Shown: positions 26,586 through 34,300, numbered from the stretch's first letter. The stretch: 40,264 nt of DNA from Streptomyces alfalfae (GCF_004127445.1 NZ_QEXM01000026.1:1-40264); one strand, 5' to 3'. The notes: generated by a model not told the origin, from the sequence alone. Numbers and translations are program-made.

Positions 26586-28763
26586 GTGACCTGGCTGAGC
26601 GCGCTGAAGGAGACAGCCCGCACGGGCCTGACGGTGGAGCGCAAGCGCCTGGAACCCCTCGTGGCCGCGCGGGGCGCCGCGGGCCTGGCCCTGGTCATCG
26701 GCCTGAGCCTCACCCTCTTCGGCCCCGCGGTGGCCGCAAGCTCCGCCTTCGGCGCGTTCCAGGCGGCCATCGCCACGTTCCAGCGGAGCTGGCGCCCCCG
26801 CCCGGAACTGGCCCTGGCCTCCGGCACGAGCCTCGCGGTGTCCACCTTCCTCGGCTACCTCACCGGCTCCCACCTGCTCCTCTTCCTCGCCCTGCTCAGC
26901 CTGTGGACCTTCCTGTCGGGCCTGAGCTGGGCCGCGGGCCCGACGGTCGGCATCATCGCGTCGTCCAACGTCGCGATCATGCTGGTGACGGTCACCCTGC
27001 CGACCTCCGTGGCGGAGGCCGCGGGCCACGCGGCGATGATGATCGTCGGCGGCTGCGTGCAGGCGGCGCTGGTGGTCCTCTTCCCCGTACGCAGATGGGG
27101 CGCCCACCGCGACGCCCTCGCCGACGCCCTGGCGGCCGAGGCGGACTACGCCCGCAGGCTCCGCCACGACCCCGTGGCCCCCTTCGACCCCGAGCCCCTG
27201 ATGGCGGCGCGCGACGCGGCGAGGATCACCCCGCGCCAGGCCCGCAGCCGCCCGGCGGAACTGCGGGGCTCGCGGGGCGTGGCCGAGCGCATCCGCCCCG
27301 TCCTCGCCAGCCTGGCGGACCCCGCGGTGGGCGTCCCGGACGAGGGCAGGGAGCGCGACCGCGTACGGGAGATCCTCGCGGCGGCCGGCACGGTCCTCGA
27401 CGCGGCGGCCCGCGCGATCCGCCACGGCGAACCGGTCCGCGTCGCCCCCGCGGCCCTGGCCGCCCTGAAGACCCCCGACACCGGCGCGATCCTCACCGGC
27501 CCCGCCCACCGCGCCTCCGCCCGCCTGGCGGCGCTGCTGCGCGACGTGCTGGAGACGGCGGGCGGCGCGCGGACGGAGGAGGCCCGGCTGACGGGCGGGC
27601 CTGCCGACCCCCTGCTGCGCCCCACCTTCCCCGCCCTGGTCCCCTCGGGCCTGCGCGCCATGCGGGCCGCCCTGCGCCACGAGTCGCCCATCGCCCGGCA
27701 CGCCATCCGCGTCACGGCGGTGGCCGCCGCGGGTTACCTCCTCGGCACCTGGCTCCCCTTCGGCCACGGCTACTGGGCGCCCATGGCCGCGGTCATGGTG
27801 CTGCGCCCCGACTTCTCCCAGACGTACTCCCGCGCGGTGGCCCGCTTCGGCGGCACCCTGGTCGGCGTGGCGCTCGCCACGGGCCTGGTCCAGCTCGCCC
27901 ACCCCGGCACGGCCCTGTCCGCGGCGGTGGCGGTGGTCTGCGCCGGGTTGATGTACCTGCTGATGCGGACGGGACAGGTGGCGGCGCAGGCCTGCGTGTC
28001 CGCGTACGTCGTGTTCCTCCTGGGCATGGGCGGCCAGCAGTGGACCCAGACGGTGCCCGAGCGGGTGATCCTGACCCTGCTCGGCGGCGTCCTCGCGATG
28101 ATCGCGTACGCGCTGTACCCGGCCTGGGAAACCCCGCGGCTGCGCACCCGCCTCGCGGACTGGCTGATCGAGGACGGTCGCTACGCGGCGGCGGTCGTCG
28201 ACCACTACGCGGACCCCGGGGGCGGCGAGAGCCCCGACGTCCGCGAGGCGCTGCTCGCCGCCAGGGACGCGCGCGTCGCCTGGCAGGAGGCGTCGGACCG
28301 GGCGAAGAACGAGCCGGTGCGCCACCGCGGCCTGTCGCGCGCCACGGCGGCGGACGCGGAGGAGTGCCTGGCGCAGCTGGGCCGAGTGGCCATGCTGATG
28401 GAGGCCCACCTGCCGGACCGCGACGCGACCCCCGTGCCGGCGGCGGCCCGCCTGGCCGACGCGCTGCGCAAGGCGACGGAGCAGGGCGCGAAGGCGGTAC
28501 GCGAACGCCGCGTGCCCGAGTGGGACGCGGTCCGCACGGCCCTCGCGGAGTGGGACGGCGAGGGGGTCCCCGACCGCGTGGTCCGCAGGGGCGCGGGCCT
28601 GCTGCTCGAAGCCCTGGAGGACCTCTCCGAGGCCCTGGACACGACACCGCCCCCGATGCTGGTGGACGGCACCTCGGCCCGCACCGGACCGGACGGACGG
28701 CCGGAGGACCCGAAGGACCCGAAGGACCCCCCGCCGACCGGACCCGGCGCCGACCGGAGCTAG
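26586..28763 (+). CDS. FUSC-family membrane protein (aromatic acid/fusaric acid exporter-like)
   Basis: A 725-residue inner-membrane protein with the duplicated layout of the FUSC family. A first hydrophobic group spans about residues 25-165. A cytoplasmic, charged middle follows. A second group lies at about 380-510 (AVAAAGYLLGTWLPFGHGYWAPMAAVMVLRPDF, the characteristic FUSC stretch, then VALATGLVQLAHPG and LLGGVLAMIAYALYPAW). The C-terminal 200 residues are soluble and helical, ending in a Pro/Asp-rich tail. Family members export aromatic acids or resemble YccS/YhfK; substrate unknown. Its TAG stop codon lies at the left edge of a candidate mobile element. Confidence 0.9.
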   Translation: MTWLSALKETARTGLTVERKRLEPLVAARGAAGLALVIGLSLTLFGPAVAASSAFGAFQAAIATFQRSWRPRPELALASGTSLAVSTFLGYLTGSHLLLFLALLSLWTFLSGLSWAAGPTVGIIASSNVAIMLVTVTLPTSVAEAAGHAAMMIVGGCVQAALVVLFPVRRWGAHRDALADALAAEADYARRLRHDPVAPFDPEPLMAARDAARITPRQARSRPAELRGSRGVAERIRPVLASLADPAVGVPDEGRERDRVREILAAAGTVLDAAARAIRHGEPVRVAPAALAALKTPDTGAILTGPAHRASARLAALLRDVLETAGGARTEEARLTGGPADPLLRPTFPALVPSGLRAMRAALRHESPIARHAIRVTAVAAAGYLLGTWLPFGHGYWAPMAAVMVLRPDFSQTYSRAVARFGGTLVGVALATGLVQLAHPGTALSAAVAVVCAGLMYLLMRTGQVAAQACVSAYVVFLLGMGGQQWTQTVPERVILTLLGGVLAMIAYALYPAWETPRLRTRLADWLIEDGRYAAAVVDHYADPGGGESPDVREALLAARDARVAWQEASDRAKNEPVRHRGLSRATAADAEECLAQLGRVAMLMEAHLPDRDATPVPAAARLADALRKATEQGAKAVRERRVPEWDAVRTALAEWDGEGVPDRVVRRGAGLLLEALEDLSEALDTTPPPMLVDGTSARTGPDGRPEDPKDPKDPPPTGPGADRS

Positions 28764-29014
28764 GGCCTGGCGTCGGGGTCTGCCCGGCGTCGCGGGGTCC
28801 GGCACGCACTCCTCCACGCCTGAACGGCGCGGGGGGACCGCCATCGGCGTTGTCGTCGGGTGCCGACTCCCCCGAGTTCTCGGCTCCGCTCGAACAGGGC
28901 GCCCCCAACGCGTCGCCGCCCTCCTCCGCCTCGCGGCCGCACGCACCGGACCCCGCTCGGACCCGGCCGAAAAGGCGCCGCCCCTCCAGCCGACCTGATC
29001 CGAACGACAGGCTC
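28763..29014. mobile_element. Candidate 252-bp MITE-like element, TA-flanked
   Basis: The interval begins GGGCCTGGCGTCGG and its other end, read on the minus strand, begins GAGCCTGTCGTTCGG. These form imperfect terminal inverted repeats. A TA dinucleotide flanks each end (28761-28762 and 29015-29016), as expected for a TA-targeting IS630/Tc1-like mobilisation. No coding sequence of its own is seen. Both neighbouring genes end in a TAG whose TA is the flanking TA, so the element fills the whole gap between two convergent genes. Confidence 0.5.
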
Positions 29015-29556
29015 TAGCCCTGCGAAGGCATCCCGGACGGCACGCCCGTCGGCAGCCCCTCGGGCAACTTCCCGCCTTCCGTCTTCAGGAACTCGTCCGT
29101 GCCGGCGCCGCTCCAGGAGACCTTCAGCGTCCTGGCGTCGACGGACACGACCCGCCCCTTCGTACGGCCGGAATCGCCCTTCGGGCACGACAGGTCGATC
29201 GTGCGGGGGCCCGCGGCGCCGTCGCACAGCACGTTCTCGCCGACCAGCGTCGCCGACCTCTCGTGGATGACGAGGGCGAGCGGCTTGCCGTCGGCGGTCG
29301 TGACCCACGAGCCCTCGACGCTCCCGCCCTTGGCGCCCGACCCGGAGCCGGAGCCGGAGCCCGAGCCCGATCCGGAGCCGCCCGTGGACCCGTCGTCCCC
29401 GGAGGAGCCGGACCCGTCGGACCCGCCGGAGGACGACGAGCCGCGGTGCTTCTTGCCGCCCCCGCCCCCGTCACCGCCGCACCCGGCCACGGCGAGCACC
29501 GCGACCAGGCCGGCCACAGCCGCTCCGAACCGAACTCCACGGACACGCGTGCGCAC
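29014..29556 (-). CDS. Secreted lipoprotein, unknown function
   Basis: A 180-residue exported lipoprotein. A basic N-terminus (RTRVRGVR) is followed by a hydrophobic segment and a lipobox LAVAGC with Cys26. A long Gly/Ser/Asp linker of about 50 residues contains eight consecutive Gly-Ser pairs. The C-terminal domain (EGSWVTTADGKPLALVIHERSATLVGE and onward) has two cysteines (LCDG, LSCPKG) and looks like a small beta-rich extracellular domain. The GTG at 29556 has AGGGGGA eight bases upstream. No function can be assigned. Confidence 0.85.
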   Translation of the reverse strand: MRTRVRGVRFGAAVAGLVAVLAVAGCGGDGGGGGKKHRGSSSSGGSDGSGSSGDDGSTGGSGSGSGSGSGSGSGAKGGSVEGSWVTTADGKPLALVIHERSATLVGENVLCDGAAGPRTIDLSCPKGDSGRTKGRVVSVDARTLKVSWSGAGTDEFLKTEGGKLPEGLPTGVPSGMPSQG

Positions 29557-29620
29557 GTGAGGTCCCCCTGGTATCACGCCGTCGGACGCCGGGCCCCGCC
29601 CGGCGAAATCGCGCGCCAAG

Positions 29621-29926
29621 CTACCAGGAGGACTTCCGCACCCCGGGCAGGAATCCGGCGTGCGCCTGCCGGCGCAGCGAGATCCTGGACAGGCCGAAGG
29701 CCCCCACGTAGCCGCGCGGACGGCCGTCGACGCTGTCCCGGTTCCGCACCCGCGTGGCGCTGGCGTCACGCGGCTGGCGCGTCAACTCCCGCCGCGCTGC
29801 CTCCCGTTCGGCGTCCGGGGTGCCGGGCCGGCGGATGATCTCCTTCAGCTCGGCGCGCCGCGCGGCGTACCGCGCCACGATCTCGCGGCGTCGCTCGTTC
29901 TTCGCGATCTTGCTCTTCTTGGCCAT
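29621..29926 (-). CDS. rpsN: 30S ribosomal protein S14, zinc-independent type
   Basis: A 101-residue S14 of the long form. It starts [14 protein letters not shown] and ends in the conserved [24 protein letters not shown], and it has no cysteines. The short zinc-binding S14 has two CxxC pairs; this paralogue replaces it when zinc is scarce. It lies 33 bases downstream of rpmB on the same strand and reads away from the Zur-type palindrome. Confidence 0.97.
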   Translation of the reverse strand: MAKKSKIAKNERRREIVARYAARRAELKEIIRRPGTPDAEREAARRELTRQPRDASATRVRNRDSVDGRPRGYVGAFGLSRISLRRQAHAGFLPGVRKSSW

Positions 29927-29959
29927 CGTTTCCTCTCCCGGTCCTTCTCGGAGTCCTTC

Positions 29960-30196
29960 TCAGACCTTCACGCCGCGGGCACGGATCCTGGCGACCGCGG
30001 CCTCGACGCCGATGCGGTCGACCGTCTTGATCCCCTTCGCGGCGAGCCGCAGCCGCACGTAGCGGCCCTCGCTCGGCAGCCAGTACCGCTTGCGCTGGAC
30101 GTTCGGGTCGAAGCGGCGGGGGGAGCGCCGGTGGGAGTGGGAGATCCGGTTGCCGAAGCCGGGTTCGGTCCCGGTGAGCTGACAGTGGGCGGACAT
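29960..30196 (-). CDS. rpmB: 50S ribosomal protein L28, zinc-independent paralogue
   Basis: A 78-residue L28 (MSAHCQLTG start, [41 protein letters not shown]). It contains one cysteine and no CxxC pair, so it does not bind structural zinc. The ATG at 30196 has GAGAGG upstream. It is the first gene of the left arm of the divergent zinc-responsive locus, about 40 bases from the palindrome at 30235-30255. Confidence 0.96.
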   Translation of the reverse strand: MSAHCQLTGTEPGFGNRISHSHRRSPRRFDPNVQRKRYWLPSEGRYVRLRLAAKGIKTVDRIGVEAAVARIRARGVKV

Positions 30197-30234
30197 GGTG
30201 ACGCACCTCTCGGTCGTGGCGGTGGCCCCGCTAT

Positions 30235-30255
30235 TGAAAACGGGAGTCGTTTTCA
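30235..30255. promoter_or_regulatory. Zur-box-like palindrome in the divergent ribosomal protein promoter
   Basis: TGAAAACG and CGTTTTCA form a perfect 8-bp inverted repeat around GGAGT. It fills the spacer of TTGAAA (30234-30239) - 16 bases - TATACT (30256-30261), the rpmG promoter. On the other strand ATGAAA - 17 bases - TAGCGG can be read towards rpmB. The half-sites resemble actinobacterial Zur boxes, but the 5-base centre is wider than the one-base centre I recall for the core box. Confidence 0.7.
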
Positions 30256-30267
30256 TATACTACCCAC
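30256..30267 (+). promoter_or_regulatory. Leaderless-type -10 of the rpmG operon
   Basis: TATACT (30256-30261) lies six bases before the ATG of rpmG and there is no Shine-Dalgarno sequence, so the mRNA probably begins at the start codon. Confidence 0.6.
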
Positions 30268-30432
30268 ATGCCCCGCAACGAACTCCGCCCCGTCATCAAG
30301 CTCCGGTCCACGGCCGGAACGGGCTACACGTATGTGACCCGCAAGAACCGCCGCAACGACCCCGACCGCCTCACGCTGCGCAAGTACGACCCGAGGGCCG
30401 GACGCCACGTCGACTTCCGAGAGGAGCGCTGA
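30268..30432 (+). CDS. rpmG: 50S ribosomal protein L33, zinc-independent paralogue
   Basis: A 54-residue L33 ([35 protein letters not shown] with a KYDP end). It lacks all cysteines, unlike the zinc-binding L33. It is the first gene of the right arm of the divergent locus and is followed five bases later by rpmE2. Confidence 0.96.
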   Translation: MPRNELRPVIKLRSTAGTGYTYVTRKNRRNDPDRLTLRKYDPRAGRHVDFREER

Positions 30433-30437
30433 CCGCC

Positions 30438-30683
30438 ATGCGCAAGGACATCCACCCGCCCTACGGCCCCGTCGTCTTCCGCGACAAGGCCGCGGGCTAC
30501 GCCTTCCTCACCCGCTCCACCGCGACCAGCGCCAAGACGGTCGAGTGGGAGGACGGGCGCACCTACCCCGTCATCGACGTCGAGGTCTCGTCCGCGAGCC
30601 ACCCCTTCTACACGGGCAACGCCCGCGTGATGGACACCGCGGGCCGCGTCGAGCGCTTCGAGCGGCGCTTCGGCAAGCGCTGA
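30438..30683 (+). CDS. rpmE2: 50S ribosomal protein L31 type B
   Basis: An 81-residue L31 of the type B form ([51 protein letters not shown]). There are no cysteines, so it needs no zinc. Type B L31 replaces the zinc-containing form under zinc limitation. Its TGA overlaps the ATG of the CobW-like gene (TGATG). Confidence 0.97.
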   Translation: MRKDIHPPYGPVVFRDKAAGYAFLTRSTATSAKTVEWEDGRTYPVIDVEVSSASHPFYTGNARVMDTAGRVERFERRFGKR

Positions 30684-31822
30684 TGGGCCACATGAACGTC
30701 GTGATCGTCGGCGGCCTCCACGCGGACGCCCGCAAGGAGGCCGTCGGCCGCCTCCTCGCCGCCGCGCGGGGCGGGGTGGCCCTGCACCACGACCTCTCGA
30801 CCGCCGTGCGGGGCACCGTCGTGCGCACCGTGCGCGACGCAACGGGCGTGCTCTCCACCGGCGAGACCCCGCTCGTCGACGACTGCGCCTGCTGCGCGCT
30901 GCGCGAGGACCTGGTGCCCGAGCTGCGGCGCCTCGCGGACGCCGGGCTGACCCGCCTCGCCGTCGTCGAGCTGTGGGACTCGGTCGAGCCCAAGGCCATG
31001 GCCGAGGTGATCGCCGCGCACGCCGGTGACGGCATCGTGCTCAGCGGCGTGCTCACCGCCGTGGACCCGGCGCTGCTCCTGCCCTGCCTGGGCAACGGCG
31101 ACGACCTCCTGGACGCCGGGCTCGCCGCCGCCCCCGACGACCGGCGCACGGTCGCCGACACCTGGGCGCGCCAGCTCGAATACGCGCCCGTGCTCGCGGT
31201 CGCCGACTCCGCCGAGGCCGACGACGAGGACCGCGCGCTGCTCGCCCAGCTCCACCCGACCGCCCGGCAGGTCGTCATCGGAAAGGGCGACCTCCTCGCC
31301 GCCGCGCTCGCGGGCTTCGACGTGGAGGCCGCCGCCGCGGCACAGCACCCCGCCTGCGCGCTGCTGCCGGCGGAGGCCGACGCGTGCGGGGTCTCCACCC
31401 TCGTATGGCACAGGGAGCGGCCGTTCCACCCGGAGCGGCTGTATCAGGCCCTGGAGGACCTGACGTGCGCGGCGGCCCGCAGCCGGGGGCGGTTCTGGCT
31501 GGCCGACCGGCCGGACGCCCTGCTCGGCTGGGACGCCGCCGGCGGCGCGCTCTGCGTCGAGAGCGCGGGGCCGTGGCTGGCCTCGCTGCCGGACGCCGCG
31601 TGGGAGCTCGTCCCGCCGGTGCGCCGCGCCGCCGCCGCGCTCGACTGGCACCCGGAGCACGGCGACTGCTGCAACCACCTGGTCTTCACCTCGCCCGGTC
31701 TGGACCGCGAGGGGCTGGAAGAGGTCCTGGAGGCATGCCTGCTGACCGATGAGGAGTACGCCGCCGGGCGCGACGCCTGGAAAAACCTGCCGCCCGCCTT
31801 CGACTCCCTCCTGGAGGTCTGA
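30683..31822 (+). CDS. COG0523/CobW-like protein with lost P-loop
   Basis: A 379-residue homologue of the CobW/ZNG1 metallochaperone GTPases. The zinc-binding CxCC motif is intact at Cys68, Cys70 and Cys71 ([12 protein letters not shown]), and the C-terminal domain ([37 protein letters not shown]) is typical. The nucleotide motifs are eroded. Where GxxGxGKT is expected the sequence is [11 protein letters not shown], the ESSGLADP element reads ELWDSVEP, and NKxD reads GKGD. It is therefore unlikely to hydrolyse GTP normally. It is coupled to rpmE2 by TGATG; an ATG at 30692 is an alternative start. It lies within a zinc-starvation operon, so a role in zinc handling is inferred. Confidence 0.9.
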   Translation: MGHMNVVIVGGLHADARKEAVGRLLAAARGGVALHHDLSTAVRGTVVRTVRDATGVLSTGETPLVDDCACCALREDLVPELRRLADAGLTRLAVVELWDSVEPKAMAEVIAAHAGDGIVLSGVLTAVDPALLLPCLGNGDDLLDAGLAAAPDDRRTVADTWARQLEYAPVLAVADSAEADDEDRALLAQLHPTARQVVIGKGDLLAAALAGFDVEAAAAAQHPACALLPAEADACGVSTLVWHRERPFHPERLYQALEDLTCAAARSRGRFWLADRPDALLGWDAAGGALCVESAGPWLASLPDAAWELVPPVRRAAAALDWHPEHGDCCNHLVFTSPGLDREGLEEVLEACLLTDEEYAAGRDAWKNLPPAFDSLLEV

Positions 31823-31824
31823 CC

Positions 31825-32064
31825 GTGCCGCCCCGCAAGTCCGCCGCCCGCCCGCAGAAGCCGCGCCCCAATCCGCTGGACGCCGCGGGCATCACGTATA
31901 TCGACTACAAGGACACCGATCTGCTCAGGAAGTTCATCTCCGACCGGGGGAAGATCCGCTCCCGCCGGGTCACAAGGGTGACCGTGCGGCAGCAGCGGCA
32001 GATCGCCGCGGCCGTCAAGAACGCACGGGAGATGGCCCTTCTCCCCTACGGCACCACCCGCTGA
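31825..32064 (+). CDS. rpsR: 30S ribosomal protein S18, zinc-independent paralogue
   Basis: A 79-residue S18 ([57 protein letters not shown]). No cysteines are present. The GTG start lies two bases after the CobW-like stop codon. It is the last gene of the right arm and is followed by an intrinsic terminator. Confidence 0.96.
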   Translation: MPPRKSAARPQKPRPNPLDAAGITYIDYKDTDLLRKFISDRGKIRSRRVTRVTVRQQRQIAAAVKNAREMALLPYGTTR

Positions 32065-32082
32065 CCGCAATAACGCCTCTTG

Positions 32083-32147
32083 CGCGCACCGCGCCGTTGT
32101 TTTCCGTCTCTCATGCGGAACACAAACGGCGCGGTGCGCGTCTTTTC
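32083..32147 (+). terminator. Strong intrinsic terminator after rpsR
   Basis: CGCGCACCGCGCCGTT (32083-32098) pairs perfectly with AACGGCGCGGTGCGCG (32125-32140). The 26-base interior can pair further, and TCTTTTC follows the stem. A 16-bp stem with a U-tract is unusually classical for a GC-rich actinobacterium. Confidence 0.9.
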
Positions 32148-32192
32148 ATAGAGGCCCACGCCGGCGCGTGGCCTGTAACCAAGGCAACACCC

Positions 32193-32223
32193 CGCGTGCA
32201 CGTGCATCTGCCCATGCATCTGC
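32193..32223 (-). repeat. 31-bp duplicated element, copy 1 (upstream of DUF397 gene)
   Basis: Read on the minus strand, this block is identical at 30 of 31 positions to 33225-33255. It contains GGGCAGATGCA followed by GTGCACGTGCAC, itself a perfect 12-bp palindrome. It lies 81 bases before the DUF397 start codon and ends 13 bases before a TATGAT (32237-32242), over the place of the matching -35. Confidence 0.8.
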
Positions 32224-32251
32224 ATGTGAACACAGCTATGATCCGGGACAG

Positions 32252-32280
32252 TTGACTACTGCATCTAGAGGCCATACAGC
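32252..32280 (+). promoter_or_regulatory. Candidate promoter of the DUF397 gene
   Basis: TTGACT (32252-32257) and TACAGC (32275-32280) are separated by 17 bases and lie 24 bases before the GTG start. TATGAT at 32237-32242 is a competing -10 that would be overlapped upstream by the 31-bp element. Confidence 0.45.
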
Positions 32281-32304
32281 CACAGCACCACCGGGGAGCG
32301 ATCT

Positions 32305-32544
32305 GTGCACCACGCATTCAATGGCATGGCGGCCACGGAGCTTCACGGGGTGGTCTGGCAGAAGAGCAGGCACAGCAACTCACAGGGCTCCTGCGTGGAG
32401 TTCGCGAAGCTGCCCGGCGGTGATGTCGCCGTGCGGAACTCGCGCTTCCCCGACGGCCCCGCGCTCGTCTACACGCGCGCCGAGATAGAGGCGATGCTGC
32501 TCGGCATGAAGGACGGGGAGTTCGACCACCTGGTCGGCGGTTGA
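32305..32544 (+). CDS. DUF397 domain protein
   Basis: A 79-residue protein made almost entirely of one DUF397 domain: VWQKSRHSNSQGSCVEFAKLPGGDVAVRNSRFPDGPALVYTRAEIEAML. DUF397 proteins of Streptomyces (BldB-related and AbaA/WhiJ-cluster members) are small partners of XRE/DUF5753 regulators encoded nearby, and such a regulator lies at 33413. The GTG at 32305 is preceded by GGGGAG. The upstream region carries the 31-bp element. Confidence 0.93.
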   Translation: MHHAFNGMAATELHGVVWQKSRHSNSQGSCVEFAKLPGGDVAVRNSRFPDGPALVYTRAEIEAMLLGMKDGEFDHLVGG

Positions 32545-32623
32545 GCCTCTGAACGGCGGCCCGGACCGGCGAACGACGCCCGGACCGCCCGGTCGCCCCG
32601 GCCCGGGGGAAACCCCGGCGGCC

Positions 32624-33112
32624 TCAGCCCAGGCGGAAGAGGGCCCAGACCACCTTGCCGCGCGTCGCGCCGGCCAGCGGGTGCCAGCCCCAGCCGTCGC
32701 TGAAGGAGTCCACGAGGAACAGGCCCCGCCCGGACTCCGCCGAGAAGTCGTCGTCGGCGTCGCGCGCGACCGGGCTCTCGTCGCTGGGGTCGCGCACCGC
32801 GCACACCAGACGTGACGCCCAGCGCATCAGGTGCAGCCGCACGGAGGGGTCCTGGCGCTCGCGCGGGGCGTCGGCCGGCAGCGCGTGCCGCAGCGCGTTG
32901 GTGACGAGTTCGGAGACGACGAGTGCCACGTCGTCGAAGCGGTCCTCCAGATCCCACTGCCCGAGCGTCGTACGGGTGAACTTCCGTGCGCTGCCCACCG
33001 CTTCGTAGCGGGCGGGGAGGGCGACGGAGGCCGTATCGGAGACCGCCGAGGGGTCGAGTGGGGGAAGCCCCTGCCTTAACGGCTCGAGCATGGTCGATCC
33101 ATTCGTCCCCAT
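32624..33112 (-). CDS. Anti-sigma factor-like ATP-binding protein (HATPase, RsbW type)
   Basis: A 162-residue protein with a GHKL ATPase fold: N-box LVVSELVTNALRHA, AVRDPSDESP as the G1 region and SGRGLFLVDSFSDGWG as the G2 region. Such proteins act as serine kinases or anti-sigma-like switches and are commonly encoded beside DUF397 and XRE/DUF5753 genes in Streptomyces. The ATG at 33112 was chosen because GGGGAG lies eight bases upstream; the GTG at 33121 would touch that site directly. A TATGAC -10 candidate is at 33141-33136 on the minus strand. Confidence 0.92.
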   Translation of the reverse strand: MGTNGSTMLEPLRQGLPPLDPSAVSDTASVALPARYEAVGSARKFTRTTLGQWDLEDRFDDVALVVSELVTNALRHALPADAPRERQDPSVRLHLMRWASRLVCAVRDPSDESPVARDADDDFSAESGRGLFLVDSFSDGWGWHPLAGATRGKVVWALFRLG

Positions 33113-33412
33113 GCGAGGCACTCCCCGGTTTCGCGGTCATAGCGATGGAGCGGTGGCGCGGTCGGTCGCCGATGGTGCGGTCGGTACAGCGGTGGCGCGC
33201 GGACCATGGTTCCGAATGCGCAGGGCAGATGCAAGGGCAGATGCACGTGCACGCGCCGGACTTGATGGGTCCCGTGCCCCTTCGGCCCATTTCTCCTGTC
33301 GACTTCTTGTGGAGACTTTCCCGCGCTTTCCGTTTCTGTAATCGAACGTGTACGGCGTGGTGCGTTTAATGGCAGACTGCAGGCTTCCAGTCGATGGGGA
33401 GGATTGAGCGAA
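33113..33412. promoter_or_regulatory. Divergent control region of the ATPase and XRE genes
   Basis: This 300-base gap separates two divergent genes. It contains a candidate TATGAC -10 for the ATPase gene (33141-33136, minus strand) and the second 31-bp element at 33225-33255. The part next to the XRE gene is AT-richer (33290-33375), with several TTT and TAA stretches. GGGGAGGA at 33397-33404 is the XRE ribosome binding site. No small gene is convincing in it. Confidence 0.6.
33225..33255 (+). repeat. 31-bp duplicated element, copy 2 (ATPase/XRE intergenic)
   Basis: Nearly identical to the reverse complement of 32193-32223, with one mismatch at the tenth base. Here AGGGCAGATGCA occurs twice head to tail (33223-33234 included), followed by the palindrome GTGCACGTGCAC. 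The GCAGATGCA end faces the ATPase gene, just as in copy 1 it faces the DUF397 gene. Confidence 0.8.
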
Positions 33413-34276
33413 GTGACCGCAGGGGAGTCGAGCGGCTCGGTGGTACGGCGCATCCTGCTGGGCTCACAGCTGAGGCGTCTGAGGGAGTCCCGAGGCATCA
33501 CCCGCGAAGCGGCCGGCTACTCGATCCGCGCCTCCGAATCGAAGATCAGCCGCATGGAGTTGGGACGGGTGAGCTTCAAGTCCAGGGACGTCGAAGATCT
33601 GCTGACGCTGTACGGCGTCACCGACGAGACCGAGCGCGGCGCACTCCTCTCGCTCGCCAAGGAGGCCAACCTCACCGGCTGGTGGCACAGCTACTCCGAC
33701 GTCCTGCCCGGCTGGTTCCAGACGTACATCGGCCTGGAGGGCGCCGCCTCGCTCATCCGCGTCTACGAGGTCCAGTTCGTCAACGGCCTGCTGCAGACCG
33801 AGGCCTACGCGCACGCGGTCGTCAAACGCGGCATGAAGGGCGCGGGCAAGGCGGAGATCGACCGCCGCGTGGCCCTGCGCCTGGAACGCCAGAAGCTGCT
33901 GGCCTCCGAGCGCGCGCCGCACTTCCACTGCGTCCTCGACGAGGCGGCCCTGCGCCGTCCGTACGGCGACCGGGAGGTGATGCGCGGCCAGATCCAGCAC
34001 CTCATCGAGGTCTCCGAGCGGCCCAACGTCACGCTCCAGGTGATGCCGTTCAGCTTCGGCGGCCACGCGGGCGAGAGCGGCGCGTTCACCATGCTGAGCT
34101 TCCCGGAGTCCGACCTCTCCGACGTCGTGTACGTGGAGCAGCTCACCGGCGCGCTCTACCTCGACAAGGCCGAGGAGGTCGCCCAGTACGAGCGGGTGGC
34201 CGCGCAGCTCCACAAGGACAGCCCCGGACCGGCGGACAGCCGCGACCTTCTGCGCGGACTTCTCCAACTCACCTGA
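33413..34276 (+). CDS. XRE-family regulator with DUF5753
   Basis: A 287-residue regulator. The N-terminal helix-turn-helix covers about 17-70 (LRRLRESRGITREAAGYSIRASESKISRMELGR). The C-terminal DUF5753 domain covers about 95-280 (WFQTYIGLEGAASLIRVYEVQFVNGLLQTEAYA, RQKLLASERAPHFHCVLDEAALRRP, TLQVMPFSFGGHAG). WhiJ and AbaA-cluster regulators of Streptomyces have this design and act with DUF397 partners. The GTG at 33413 has GGGGAGGA about nine bases upstream; the TTG at 33404 would overlap that site. It is the best candidate for binding the 31-bp elements (inference). Confidence 0.94.
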   Translation: MTAGESSGSVVRRILLGSQLRRLRESRGITREAAGYSIRASESKISRMELGRVSFKSRDVEDLLTLYGVTDETERGALLSLAKEANLTGWWHSYSDVLPGWFQTYIGLEGAASLIRVYEVQFVNGLLQTEAYAHAVVKRGMKGAGKAEIDRRVALRLERQKLLASERAPHFHCVLDEAALRRPYGDREVMRGQIQHLIEVSERPNVTLQVMPFSFGGHAGESGAFTMLSFPESDLSDVVYVEQLTGALYLDKAEEVAQYERVAAQLHKDSPGPADSRDLLRGLLQLT

Positions 34277-34300
34277 CGCGCAACTGCCATGACGTAATCT
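34273..34300 (+). promoter_or_regulatory. Weak candidate promoter of the aldehyde dehydrogenase gene
   Basis: CTGACG (34273-34278, overlapping the XRE stop codon) and TAATCT (34295-34300) are spaced by 16 bases, 55 bases before the start codon. Confidence 0.3.

Noticed and set aside
28760..29308. Arg/Gly-rich minus frame over the candidate MITE
   Set aside because: It overlaps the lipoprotein gene in another frame and lacks any recognisable sequence.
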